DNA from: Lactococcus garvieae
Lineage (GTDB): Bacteria; Bacillota; Bacilli; Lactobacillales; Streptococcaceae
Reading direction: 5' to 3'
Assembly: GCF_016758115.1 (NCBI RefSeq)
Contig: NZ_WIVG01000014.1
Location: forward strand, 1-49,450
Length of the DNA: 49,450 bases
Below, in pieces: positions 41,613 to 49,450 of the stretch (positions are counted from its first letter, which is position 1; each line of letters begins with the position of its first letter). The notes under the pieces are model-generated. The model had not been told where the DNA came from. It made no database searches and saw nothing but the letters and a program-made list of their open reading frames with translations. A program made the translations under genes and the position numbers.

Positions 41613-42794
41613 ATGAAAAAGAAATTGATTGCGACATTGATGCTCTCAACAGTTGTTTTGACTGCAGGGGCTCCATTGTCTAGCGTAAACGCTGATTCAA
41701 CAGAACGTCAAATTGCTGAGCAAGATTCAAAGATTGCAGCCGTAAAAGATGAGGCAGCACAAGCCCAATCTCAAGTTGAAGCAGTAGGGACTCAAGTCAA
41801 TACATTGAAAGAGAAACAAGTTTCAATGAAAGAGGAAGTTGAAAAGTTATCCAATCAACAGAAGGAACAGTCTAAACAAATTCAAGAGTTAAATAAGAAT
41901 ATCCAAGAACGCAGTGAAGCCTTGGAAGCTCAAGCCCGCAGTGCACAAACAGAAGGAGGAGCAACAAACTATATCTCTGCTCTTTTAGATTCTAAATCGT
42001 TGACAGATGCTATCCAAAAAATGACTGCCATGGCAACTGTTGCTGGTGCTAATAAGTCGATGATTGAGCAGCAAGAGGCAGATCAAAAGGATATTCAAGA
42101 TAAACTAAAAGATAACCAAAACAAGTATGCTAAGGTCACACGCTTGCAGCAAGACTTGGAAAGTCAAGCAGACGAGTTAGCAACCCAAGAAGCTCAGCTC
42201 AAGGTTGCTCAGTTGAATTATGAGGCTATGATAACAACTGAGGAAGGCAAGAAGCAAGAATTACTTAGTCAAAAAGCTGAAGCTGAAAGAGCTGCACAGG
42301 CTGCTGCTGAGGCGCAAAGATTGGCTGCTGAACAGTCTATGGTAGCGCAACAAGAGAAGGCAAATGAAACTTCTCCAAGTCCAGTGCAGCCTTCTACACC
42401 AGACTTGGGAGGCGGCTCAGAAGTTACGCCGCCAAATCCACCAGCACCTCCTGGACCAGTAGGTCCACCAGCTCCACCACCAACACCTGGCAATAACCCA
42501 TACCCACCAGGGCAATATACGGCTTATGTATGGGAACGTCTTGGTGGCAATATGCCAACCTATATGGGCAATGCAGCAGACTGGGTAGTTTATGCTAATG
42601 CAGGTCCAGCTCCGGGTAACATTATTGTCTTTCCTCCAGGGGTTCAAGGTGCTGACTCATTTTATGGTCACGTTGCCGTTGTAGAACAAGTTTTGGGAAA
42701 TGGTCAAGTTGTAATTTCTGAAGGAAACTTTAATGGAGGTTGGGGATCAACACGTACTGTTTCAACATCAGGTGTTTACTTTATCAATCCATAG
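41613..42794 (+). CDS. Usp45/PcsB-like secreted CHAP protein lacking the catalytic cysteine
   Basis: 393 residues, ATG behind GAGGAGG. Signal peptide of about 27 residues (cut after SVNA), long coiled coil (about 30-245), Pro-rich linker (about 253-298) and a C-terminal CHAP fold (about 296-393). The CHAP motif normally starts GQCTW; here it reads PGQYTAYVW with Tyr302 (codon TAT at 42516). There is no Cys anywhere in the protein. The catalytic His353 (YGHVAVVE) and the Glu370/Asn372 region (ISEGNFNGG) remain. It cannot be a cysteine hydrolase in the usual way and may be a scaffold or binding protein at the septum. It has its own promoter and terminators. Confidence 0.88.
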   Translation: MKKKLIATLMLSTVVLTAGAPLSSVNADSTERQIAEQDSKIAAVKDEAAQAQSQVEAVGTQVNTLKEKQVSMKEEVEKLSNQQKEQSKQIQELNKNIQERSEALEAQARSAQTEGGATNYISALLDSKSLTDAIQKMTAMATVAGANKSMIEQQEADQKDIQDKLKDNQNKYAKVTRLQQDLESQADELATQEAQLKVAQLNYEAMITTEEGKKQELLSQKAEAERAAQAAAEAQRLAAEQSMVAQQEKANETSPSPVQPSTPDLGGGSEVTPPNPPAPPGPVGPPAPPPTPGNNPYPPGQYTAYVWERLGGNMPTYMGNAADWVVYANAGPAPGNIIVFPPGVQGADSFYGHVAVVEQVLGNGQVVISEGNFNGGWGSTRTVSTSGVYFINP

Positions 42795-42806
42795 CAAACA
42801 GGAGAA

Positions 42807-42828
42807 GCAAGAACATCTTGCTTTTTTT
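42807..42828 (+). terminator. Terminator of the CHAP protein gene
   Basis: GCAAGA (42807-42812) and TCTTGC (42816-42821) enclose ACA, followed by seven T residues. Confidence 0.88.
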
Positions 42829-42845
42829 GATAGGCCTCTATCCTT

Positions 42846-42925
42846 GCACCTCAAGGTGCTAATGCTAGCCAGCAAGCAACCTCTATAGACCTTTCCTAAG
42901 CCTCCCACTTGGAGGCATTTTATTT
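42846..42925 (+). other. Two further hairpins in the gap before the ABC transporter
   Basis: GCACCT-CA-AGGTGC (42846-42859) and GCCTCC-CACTT-GGAGGC (42900-42916, then ATTTTATTT) follow the main terminator. The second can act as a back-up terminator. The remaining 42926-43070 is AT-rich with no gene. Confidence 0.5.
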
Positions 42926-43088
42926 AAACCTTTCTTTAGAAGAAAATTAGTAAAGTTGTCATGAGATGATAATATCCGAATATTCAGATGAAAAAATAAA
43001 TTCTGCTGTATTTTGAGTTTAATTTATTGTTGAAATAAGTTATACTAATTATAAAAGATAGCGCTTTGCTTTTAGAAGGAGGAAGGGA

Positions 43089-43988
43089 ATGCTTGAAGTA
43101 AAAAATCTTAGGAAGACATTTGGTGATCTTGTTGCAGTAGATGACCTAAGCTTCAACATAGAAGATGGGGAGATTTTGGGCTTTATCGGACAAAATGGAG
43201 CTGGGAAAACAACAACATTTCGGCTTATACTGGATTTTTTGACGCAAGATTCAGGAAGTGTTTTGTGGAATGGATCCCCACTGTCCAGCAAGGACTATGA
43301 TATTATTGGTTATTTACCAGAAGAAAGAGGACTTTATCCAAAAGAGAGTATTGAGTCACAGCTGCGCTTTTTTGGTCAGCTTAGAGGAAAAACTAGAAAA
43401 GAAATTGATGAAAAAATTGATTACTGGATGGAGAAGTTTGAGGTCAAAGGAAAACGGACAGATAAGGTAAAAACACTATCAAAAGGTAATCAACAAAAAG
43501 TTCAGCTTATTGCTACGCTTATCCATGAACCAAAGCTTGTTATCTTAGACGAGCCCTTTTCGGGCTTGGATCCAGTTAATGCAGAGTTATTAAAAACAGC
43601 AGTGGCTGAACTTCGGAACCAAAAAGTGTGTGTTGTCTTTTCAGATCATAATATGATGAATGTCGAAAAAATGGTTGATAAGATGATTATGGTGAAAGAA
43701 GGCAAGAAAATATTGGACGGAACTGTGGATGCTGTACGTCAGAGCTTTGGCCGGACAAAAGTATTTGTCGAAGCACCTGTATCACAAGAAGAATTATCTC
43801 ATCTTGAGGGGGTAAAAGAAGTACTTTTACAACGTAATGGTACTTATGAGTTGACTTTGGAAAATGAAGAAGCTGGAAAAGGTGTCTTTGATTATGTCAC
43901 AAAATCAGGCTATATTCATATGTTTTCTCAACAACCACCAAGTTTGGAAGAAATATTCAAAATGAAAGCAGGTGAAACACATGAATAG
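43089..43988 (+). CDS. ABC transporter ATP-binding protein (NatA-like)
   Basis: 299 residues, ATG behind GAAGGAGGAAGG. Walker A GFIGQNGAGKTTT (near residue 36), signature LSKGNQQKVQ, Walker B LVILDEPFSGLDPVN and H-loop FSDHNM are all intact. The C-terminal extension of about 80 residues is typical of NatA-type subunits of ABC-2 exporters. Its last 8 nt overlap the permease gene. The role is export of Na+, lipids or antimicrobial compounds; the substrate is not predictable. Confidence 0.9.
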   Translation: MLEVKNLRKTFGDLVAVDDLSFNIEDGEILGFIGQNGAGKTTTFRLILDFLTQDSGSVLWNGSPLSSKDYDIIGYLPEERGLYPKESIESQLRFFGQLRGKTRKEIDEKIDYWMEKFEVKGKRTDKVKTLSKGNQQKVQLIATLIHEPKLVILDEPFSGLDPVNAELLKTAVAELRNQKVCVVFSDHNMMNVEKMVDKMIMVKEGKKILDGTVDAVRQSFGRTKVFVEAPVSQEELSHLEGVKEVLLQRNGTYELTLENEEAGKGVFDYVTKSGYIHMFSQQPPSLEEIFKMKAGETHE

Positions 43989-45252
43989 TAAATTCTGGAT
44001 AATTGTAAGAGAAGTTTTTCGAAAAAATGTTAAGTCAGTTTCTTTTCTCATCATGGTTTTCCTTCCTTTACTGATAGGGCTTGTTTTCTATGTGGTTGCT
44101 AGAGTGGTGGACAATGGTCAAGGAAATGTTGATAGCATCGCTGTAGTTACGGAAAATAAAAATATCGCTTCTGCTCTTAATGAAGTTAAAGGAGAAATTA
44201 ACTATAAGGTGATGGATCGCTCAGAAGCTGATCATAAACTCAAAGATGAAGAGGTTGAAGCGATTTTAGTCTTGGAGTCAAATCAAGGAAAAATTCATGC
44301 ACGCTTAGAAACGACACGTTCAATGGATATGGCAACTCAAATGTTGGTGTCACAAACACTCACAAGCATACAGCAGAGTGCTTTGGCAACTCAGCTAGGA
44401 CTCTCTCCAGAAGAGCAAGCCAATCTACTTTCCCCAGCTCGATTAGAACCTATACATGTGGAGTTTGATGAGGAAGGAAATAGGATACAGGGGACGGATT
44501 ATTCTGGTTTAAGGCAGGCCATTGCTACAGCTTTAATTATTCTTATTTGGATATTTGTTGCAACTTATGGCAGTATTGTTGCACAAGAAATTGCAAGTGA
44601 AAAAGGGACACGTATTATGGAAGTCATCCTTTCAAGTGTCAAAGCTGAAACACATTTTTATGGAAAGCTTGTTGGGATTATACTCGTTTGTACGGTGAAT
44701 ATTATGGCCTATGTTTTTCAGATTGGGGTAGCTTATCTCGTTTTCAAGGATAATGATATGGTTCGGCATCTCCTACAAGGATTAAATCTTCAAGAAGTCT
44801 TCACGGGACAGTTTTGGTTGGTCATCCCTATTGTAATTTTAGGAGTTCTTCTGTTTACTTTCCTCGCTGCTCTATCTGGATCACTGATTTCACGTGTGGA
44901 AGATGTGCCTAAAGCTCAAACACCAATAACAATGATTGGTTTATTGGGGTATATGCTATCCATTATCTTTGCCTCTCAACCTGATAATATTGTGATGACT
45001 GTAACAAGTTATATTCCATTTATTTCTAGTTTTGTTCTGCCAATGCAGATTGCGACAGGAGTTGCAAGTAATTTACAAGTTTGGCTTTCGATGGGAATCA
45101 TGCTTGCTGCAATGGTGTTTACTCTCTTGTTCTCAGCACGGTTCTATAAATCTAATGTTTTGATTTATAGTAGTGGAGGCTTATTGAAAGCATTGAAACA
45201 ATCTATCAATAATATGAAAAATGAAGATAGACTAAAAAATAAACTTAAATAA
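43981..45252 (+). CDS. ABC-2 type permease (NatB-like)
   Basis: 423 residues from ATG 43981 with AGGTGA before it. The N-terminal span (about 19-41) is followed by a large outer domain (about 42-185: DSIAVVTENKNIASALNEVK ... QMLVSQTLTSIQQSAL). Five or six membrane spans come after that, including IASEKGTRIMEVILSSVKAE, the hallmark of NatB/ABC-2 permeases. It partners the ATPase encoded by the overlapping gene upstream. Confidence 0.9.
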   Translation: MNSKFWIIVREVFRKNVKSVSFLIMVFLPLLIGLVFYVVARVVDNGQGNVDSIAVVTENKNIASALNEVKGEINYKVMDRSEADHKLKDEEVEAILVLESNQGKIHARLETTRSMDMATQMLVSQTLTSIQQSALATQLGLSPEEQANLLSPARLEPIHVEFDEEGNRIQGTDYSGLRQAIATALIILIWIFVATYGSIVAQEIASEKGTRIMEVILSSVKAETHFYGKLVGIILVCTVNIMAYVFQIGVAYLVFKDNDMVRHLLQGLNLQEVFTGQFWLVIPIVILGVLLFTFLAALSGSLISRVEDVPKAQTPITMIGLLGYMLSIIFASQPDNIVMTVTSYIPFISSFVLPMQIATGVASNLQVWLSMGIMLAAMVFTLLFSARFYKSNVLIYSSGGLLKALKQSINNMKNEDRLKNKLK

Positions 45253-45257
45253 AAAGA

Positions 45258-45293
45258 ACCTCGCCTCTGTTGTTCACAAAGGTGAGGCTTTTT
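45258..45293. terminator. Terminator between the ABC permease and spx-like gene
   Basis: CCTCGCCT and AGGTGAGG arms (with one G-T pair) form the stem, with TTTTTT after it. It separates convergent genes. Confidence 0.75.
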
Positions 45294-45727
45294 TAACTGA
45301 TCTGAGTTTGGAAATCACGTTCCATAACGATATTGCGAACTTCCCGACTGATATCTTTCAGCTTAACTTGGCGTACAGAGCGAGGGAGAAACTTGCGGAT
45401 ATCATCATTGTTATAACCAATCTGAAGACGATTTTCATCAAGAATGAGAGGCCGGCGTAAAATTGTGCGGTTTTCTTTCATGATTTTAATCATAGAGTTT
45501 AAAGAAAACTGCTCTAAATCCAATGATAAACTTTTGTAAGCGTGGCTCCGCATTGAAACAATCTCTTCGGTTCCATGCTCTGTCAGAGCAAGAATTTCAA
45601 GAAAATCCTCTTTTTTGATATCATCTGTGAGAAGATTGATTTCTTTAAAAGTGATATCGTTATTAAGTAGCCATTTTTTTGCTTTTCGGCTTGAGCTACA
45701 CCCGGCAACGGTATAAATTTTTATCAT
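45293..45727 (-). CDS. spx: Spx/ArsC-family regulator with CxxS instead of CxxC
   Basis: 144 residues, ATG behind AAGGAG. The Spx fold is clear: IKIYTVAGCSSSRKAKKWLL (Cys10, Ser13), then FKEINLLTDDIKKEDFLEIL, ILRRPLILDENRLQIGYNND and a C-terminal IRKFLPR helix. Spx proteins bind the RNA polymerase alpha subunit. The usual redox disulfide pair is not possible with Cys10-Ser13, so this paralogue should be redox-insensitive, like some of the several Spx copies in lactococci. It has an exceptionally strong promoter. Confidence 0.85.
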   Translation of the reverse strand: MIKIYTVAGCSSSRKAKKWLLNNDITFKEINLLTDDIKKEDFLEILALTEHGTEEIVSMRSHAYKSLSLDLEQFSLNSMIKIMKENRTILRRPLILDENRLQIGYNNDDIRKFLPRSVRQVKLKDISREVRNIVMERDFQTQIS

Positions 45728-45778
45728 GTTGTCTCCTTTATAGAAAATCTTATTTTTTTCTAATTTATATATGAACTA

Positions 45779-45806
45779 ATTATAACATTTTTAAAGAGCG
45801 TGTCAA
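45779..45806 (-). promoter_or_regulatory. Consensus promoter of the spx-like gene
   Basis: On the minus strand TTGACA (complement of 45801-45806), 16 bp ending TGT, and TATAAT (complement of 45779-45784). Both hexamers are perfect, with an extended TG. Upstream of it, CATTGGA/TCCAATG arms (45813-45819 and 45835-45841) form an inverted repeat that may be an operator. Confidence 0.8.
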
Positions 45807-45967
45807 GAGCATCATTGGAAAGTTTTAATTTTAATCCAATGTTATTTTTATTAATTGAGTGGAATCATCTTAGTAATTTAGTGAAAATTATTAATAATAG
45901 AGCTTATATTGCTTCCTTATTTTATATGAAGTTAAGTAAGAATATTTTTCACTTTCAAAGCTTTCAT

Positions 45968-45996
45968 TTGACTGTTTACTAAGAAAATGTTATTCT
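45968..45996 (+). promoter_or_regulatory. carB promoter
   Basis: TTGACT (45968-45973), exactly 17 bp, TATTCT (45991-45996). It gives a leader of about 215 nt that contains the PyrR attenuator. The 45842-45967 stretch shows no gene. Confidence 0.75.
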
Positions 45997-46017
45997 ACTA
46001 GGGATAAAACTTTTAAA

Positions 46018-46124
46018 CTGGTCCAGAGAGGCTAGCAAGGTTGTGGACATGAATATTAAGCTCTTTTCAAAAGAGGGCGTACTCTATCTTCTTTGCACCT
46101 GTTTTTTCTGGCAGGTGCTTTTTT
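46018..46124 (+). promoter_or_regulatory. PyrR-dependent transcription attenuator of carB
   Basis: The PyrR-binding loop core GTCCAGAGAGGCTAGCAAGG lies at 46021-46040. A terminator follows: GCACCTG (46095-46101) pairs with CAGGTGC (46112-46118) and runs into TTTTTT. With enough UMP/UTP, PyrR holds the anti-antiterminator and transcription stops before carB. The logic is established for Gram-positive pyr genes; the site is read directly here. Confidence 0.88.
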
Positions 46125-46215
46125 CTCAAACTTTTTGGGAAATAAGAAAATACCTGTCAGAGAGCGGAGCAAAGTTTATCTCACAGCTACTTGGAATTTT
46201 AGAAATGGAGATATT

Positions 46216-49200
46216 ATGCCAAAACGTACGGATATTAAAAAAATTATGATTATCGGATCAGGACCGATTGTTATTGGACAAGCCGCAGAATTTGACTATG
46301 CTGGTACTCAAGCTTGCTTAGCGCTTAAAGAAGAAGGCTATCAAGTTATTTTGGTTAATTCTAATCCAGCAACGATTATGACTGATCGTGAAATTGCGGA
46401 TAAGGTTTATATTGAGCCGATTACGCTTGAGTTTGTCAGTAAAATTCTTCGTAAAGAAAGACCAGATGCGCTCTTGCCAACTTTAGGAGGGCAAACAGGC
46501 TTAAATATGGCCATGGAATTAGCCGAAAGCGGTATTTTGAAAGAACTTTCGGTTGAACTTTTAGGCACAAAACTATCCGCCATCGACCGAGCAGAGGACC
46601 GTGAATTATTTAAAGAGCTCTGCGAAAGTATCGGCGAACCTTTATGTGAATCCGAAATTGCCACAAGTGTTGAAGAAGCAGTTGTGCAAGCAAAAGAAAT
46701 CGGATACCCTATCATTGTTCGTCCTGCCTTTACGATGGGAGGAACTGGAGGCGGTATTTGTGACAACGAAGCAGAACTTCGTGAAGTTGTTGCCAATGGC
46801 TTAAAACTTTCTCCAGTGACACAATGTTTGATCGAAAAATCAATAGCTGGCTATAAAGAAATAGAGTATGAAGTGATGCGTGACTCAGCAGATAATGCCA
46901 TCGTGGTCTGCAACATGGAAAACTTTGACCCCGTAGGTGTACATACAGGAGACTCGATTGTGTTTGCGCCAAGTCAAACCTTGTCAGATGTTGAATACCA
47001 AATGCTTCGTGATGCTTCATTAAAAATCATTCGTGCTTTGAAAATCGAAGGGGGCTGTAATGTTCAGCTTGCTTTGGATCCACATTCTTATAAATATTAT
47101 GTGATTGAAGTAAACCCACGCGTCTCACGCTCTTCTGCCTTGGCTTCTAAGGCGACAGGCTATCCTATCGCTAAGATGTCCGCTAAAATTGCAGTTGGAA
47201 TGACTCTAGACGAAATCATCAATCCTGTCACAAACACAACCTATGCTATGTTTGAGCCAGCTCTTGACTACGTAGTTTCTAAAATTGCGCGCTTTCCTTT
47301 TGATAAATTTGAACATGGCGACCGTAACCTTGGTACGCAAATGAAAGCGACAGGGGAAGTTATGGCTATCGGTCGTAACATCGAAGAAAGTCTCCTCAAA
47401 GCTGTACGCTCTTTAGAAATAGGTGTGAGCCACAATCGTCTGGAAGAAGCAGAGAAAGTTACAGAAGAGTTCTTGTACGAAAAAATTATCAAAGCACAGG
47501 ATGACCGTCTCTTCTATATTTCTGAAGCGATTCGCCGGGGGATTCCCATTGAAGAAATTGCGGCTTTAAGTAAGATTGATATTTTCTTCCTAGACAAATT
47601 ACTCCATATCGTTGAGATTGAAAAAGAGTTAGAATTGAATGTTTTTGATCCAGAAATTTTGAAGACAGCCAAGAAAAATGGTTTTTCGGATAAAGAGATT
47701 GCCCGACTTTGGAATGTGACAGAGTCAGAAGTACGACGTCGTCGCAAAGATGGAGAGATTTTGCCTGTCTACAAAATGGTAGACACTTGTGCTGCCGAGT
47801 TTGAAAGTAGCACACCGTATTTCTATTCGTCTTATGCATGGGAAAATGAATCAGTAAAATCTGAAAAAGAAAAGATTCTTGTTTTAGGTTCAGGTCCGAT
47901 CCGTATTGGTCAAGGGGTGGAGTTTGACTACGCGACTGTTCACTCTGTTAAAGCGATTCAGGCTTTAGGTTATGAAGCAATTATTGTTAACAGCAATCCT
48001 GAGACGGTTTCTACTGATTTCTCAATTTCAGATAAACTTTACTTTGAACCATTAACTTTCGAAGATGTCATGAACATTATCGACTTGGAAGAGCCTAAGG
48101 GTGTTATCGTGCAGTTTGGTGGACAGACAGCAATCAACCTTGCAGAACCTTTAGAAAAAGCAGGTGTACATATCTTAGGGACACAAGTTGCTGACTTGGA
48201 GCGTGCGGAAGACCGTGATTCCTTTGAGAAGGCCTTGTCAGACCTAAATATCCCACAACCTCCAGGTGCGACAGCCACGAATGAAGAAGAAGCGGTTGCC
48301 AATGCCGCGAAGATAGGCTATCCTGTCTTACTCCGTCCCTCCTTCGTCTTAGGTGGACGTGCCATGGAAATTATTGATAATGAAGTCGATTTGCGTAATT
48401 ATATGAACCGTGCAGTCAAGGCTTCGCCAGAGCATCCCGTATTAGTAGACAGCTATTTGACTGGACAAGAGTGTGAAGTTGACGCTATTTGTGATGGAAA
48501 AGATGTTTTGTTGCCAGGAATCATGGAACACATCGAACGCGCAGGGGTTCACTCAGGAGACTCGATGGCAGTTTATCCACCACAAACCTTTAGTCCTGAG
48601 ATTATTGAGACAATCGTGGATTACACTCAACGCTTGGCAGAGGGTTTGAACTGTATCGGGATGATGAATATTCAGTTTGTCATCCATGAAGAGCAAGTAT
48701 ATGTTATTGAGGTGAATCCACGTGCTTCGCGTACGGTTCCCTTCCTATCAAAAGTTACAGGAATTCCGATGGCACAGCTTGCCACACAGATGATTTTAGG
48801 GAAAACATTGGCGGAACTTGGTTACACATCGGGTCTTGCCCCAGAGTCAGAACTTGTCCACATCAAAGCGCCTGTCTTCAGCTTTAGCAAATTAGCAAAA
48901 GTGGACAGCCTTCTCGGTCCAGAGATGAAATCCACAGGTGAAGTGATGGGATCAGATACAACCTTAGAAAAGGCGCTTTATAAGTCTTTTGAAGCTGCAA
49001 AACTACACATGGCTGATCACGGTTCAATTCTCTTTACGGTCGCAGATGAAGACAAAGCAGAAACATTGGAGATGGCGAGACGTTTCGCCAATATCGGATA
49101 TTCTTTAATCGCCACTTCGGGAACGGCACAGTATCTAAAAACTGCAGGACTCTATGTTCGAGAAGTTGGTAAAGTAACGGAGTCGACTGAAGACACCGTT

Positions 49201-49401
49201 ATCGATGACATTCGTAAGGGACGTGTTCAAGCTATCATCAATACTATGGGCAGCAAACGTGTCTCGACAACTGAGACAGACGGTTTCTTGATTCGCCAAG
49301 AAGCAATCAGTCGTGGTATTCCACTCTTTACAGCTTTAGACACAGCAGAAGCTATCCTCCGTGTGATGGAGAGCCGCTCATTTACAATGAATGTCATTTA
49401 A
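46216..49401 (+). CDS. carB: Carbamoyl-phosphate synthase large subunit
   Basis: 1061 residues from ATG 46216 (GGAG before it, [17 protein letters not shown]); upstream in-frame codons cross the attenuator and were rejected. Two homologous synthetase halves carry the ATP-grasp signatures ([20 protein letters not shown] and [40 protein letters not shown] and [20 protein letters not shown]), followed by the MGS-like allosteric domain (about 930-1061). It makes carbamoyl phosphate for pyrimidines and arginine. carA is not adjacent, in line with the monocistronic carB known in L. lactis. Confidence 0.96.
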   Translation: MPKRTDIKKIMIIGSGPIVIGQAAEFDYAGTQACLALKEEGYQVILVNSNPATIMTDREIADKVYIEPITLEFVSKILRKERPDALLPTLGGQTGLNMAMELAESGILKELSVELLGTKLSAIDRAEDRELFKELCESIGEPLCESEIATSVEEAVVQAKEIGYPIIVRPAFTMGGTGGGICDNEAELREVVANGLKLSPVTQCLIEKSIAGYKEIEYEVMRDSADNAIVVCNMENFDPVGVHTGDSIVFAPSQTLSDVEYQMLRDASLKIIRALKIEGGCNVQLALDPHSYKYYVIEVNPRVSRSSALASKATGYPIAKMSAKIAVGMTLDEIINPVTNTTYAMFEPALDYVVSKIARFPFDKFEHGDRNLGTQMKATGEVMAIGRNIEESLLKAVRSLEIGVSHNRLEEAEKVTEEFLYEKIIKAQDDRLFYISEAIRRGIPIEEIAALSKIDIFFLDKLLHIVEIEKELELNVFDPEILKTAKKNGFSDKEIARLWNVTESEVRRRRKDGEILPVYKMVDTCAAEFESSTPYFYSSYAWENESVKSEKEKILVLGSGPIRIGQGVEFDYATVHSVKAIQALGYEAIIVNSNPETVSTDFSISDKLYFEPLTFEDVMNIIDLEEPKGVIVQFGGQTAINLAEPLEKAGVHILGTQVADLERAEDRDSFEKALSDLNIPQPPGATATNEEEAVANAAKIGYPVLLRPSFVLGGRAMEIIDNEVDLRNYMNRAVKASPEHPVLVDSYLTGQECEVDAICDGKDVLLPGIMEHIERAGVHSGDSMAVYPPQTFSPEIIETIVDYTQRLAEGLNCIGMMNIQFVIHEEQVYVIEVNPRASRTVPFLSKVTGIPMAQLATQMILGKTLAELGYTSGLAPESELVHIKAPVFSFSKLAKVDSLLGPEMKSTGEVMGSDTTLEKALYKSFEAAKLHMADHGSILFTVADEDKAETLEMARRFANIGYSLIATSGTAQYLKTAGLYVREVGKVTESTEDTVIDDIRKGRVQAIINTMGSKRVSTTETDGFLIRQEAISRGIPLFTALDTAEAILRVMESRSFTMNVI

Positions 49402-49409
49402 ACAAAAAA

Positions 49410-49450
49410 GGGCTCTGTCAACTCTGCGGTGGTACTCGCTAAAAAATGAG
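49410..49450. mobile_element. Possible terminal inverted repeat of an insertion sequence
   Basis: Directly after carB the sequence GGGCTCTGTCAACTCTGCGG and the bases after it recall the ends of ISL3-family elements (GGCTCT...GTCAA). The window stops 41 bases in, so no transposase can be checked. Confidence 0.3.

Noticed and set aside
1-49450. CRISPR arrays, prophage genes and complete insertion sequences
   Set aside because: No regularly spaced direct repeats, phage structural genes or full transposase genes were seen; only a possible IS end at 49410-49450 and a doubtful remnant at 961-1113.

Overview
The window looks like the chromosome of a Lactococcus of the L. garvieae / L. petauri type. 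This is an inference from gene content and AT-rich composition, with no database search. It rests on a stand-alone carB with a PyrR attenuator, a Usp45/PcsB-type secreted CHAP protein, a LiaF-CesS-CesR cell-envelope stress system, a relP alarmone synthetase with its own two-component genes, DUF2969, a DUF1310-like small membrane protein, and a partial mra (rsmH-ftsL-pbpX-mraY) cluster.

Region 1 (1-2.4 kb) holds the 3' end of an LPXTG surface protein with Muc_B2-like repeats, a GyrI-like protein, and a deletion scar. At the scar an RpiR regulator has lost its first HTH helices. Region 2 (2.4-14.5 kb) is a large aminosugar/tagatose gene set: nagA, a mannose-class PTS (EIIA, YajC-like, EIIB, EIIC, EIID), a divergent RpiR regulator, a PfkB kinase, a fructose-type EIIB-C-A permease, a HAD phosphatase, agaS, lacC and a GatY/KbaY-type aldolase. 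The simplest reading is N-acetylgalactosamine (GalNAc) uptake and breakdown through GalNAc-6-P, GalN-6-P and tagatose-6-P, with a second branch (fructose/tagatose-1-P type) meeting it at tagatose-1,6-bisphosphate. Three promoters here (nagA, PTS, agaS) carry a pair of GGAAAwnTTTCC palindromes exactly 32 bp apart, and the -10 box starts exactly 26 nt after the start of the second palindrome in all three. This is the strongest unnamed signal in the window.

Region 3 (14.5-17.9 kb) is an AT-rich accessory island. It has a small single-pass membrane protein directly joined to a lipase-like protein with a helical C-terminal tail. The order resembles the reverse-arranged type VII secretion (T7SS) lipase toxins with an immunity gene. 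Decayed gene pieces lie on both sides, followed by DUF2969 and tRNA-Gln. Region 4 (18-24 kb) is cell-wall synthesis: a FemABX-type transferase, rsmH, ftsL, pbpX and mraY. Region 5 (24.4-26.2 kb) is one exported protein of strikingly mosaic base composition.

Region 6 (26.4-34.6 kb) has relP with a receiver-only response regulator and a histidine kinase, rplS, a tiny holin-like toxin gene, an RpiR regulator with a MalX-type PTS and malY, and a TetR regulator. Region 7 (34.7-45.7 kb) holds a DUF59 protein, LiaF-CesS-CesR, a structured intergenic element, ppiB, an S1 protein, a VTT membrane protein, ftsW, a flavodoxin, a CHAP protein that has lost its catalytic cysteine and has a WalR-like box upstream, an ABC-2 exporter and an Spx paralogue with CxxS. 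Region 8 (45.9-49.4 kb) is carB with its PyrR leader. The last bases look like the start of an insertion sequence.
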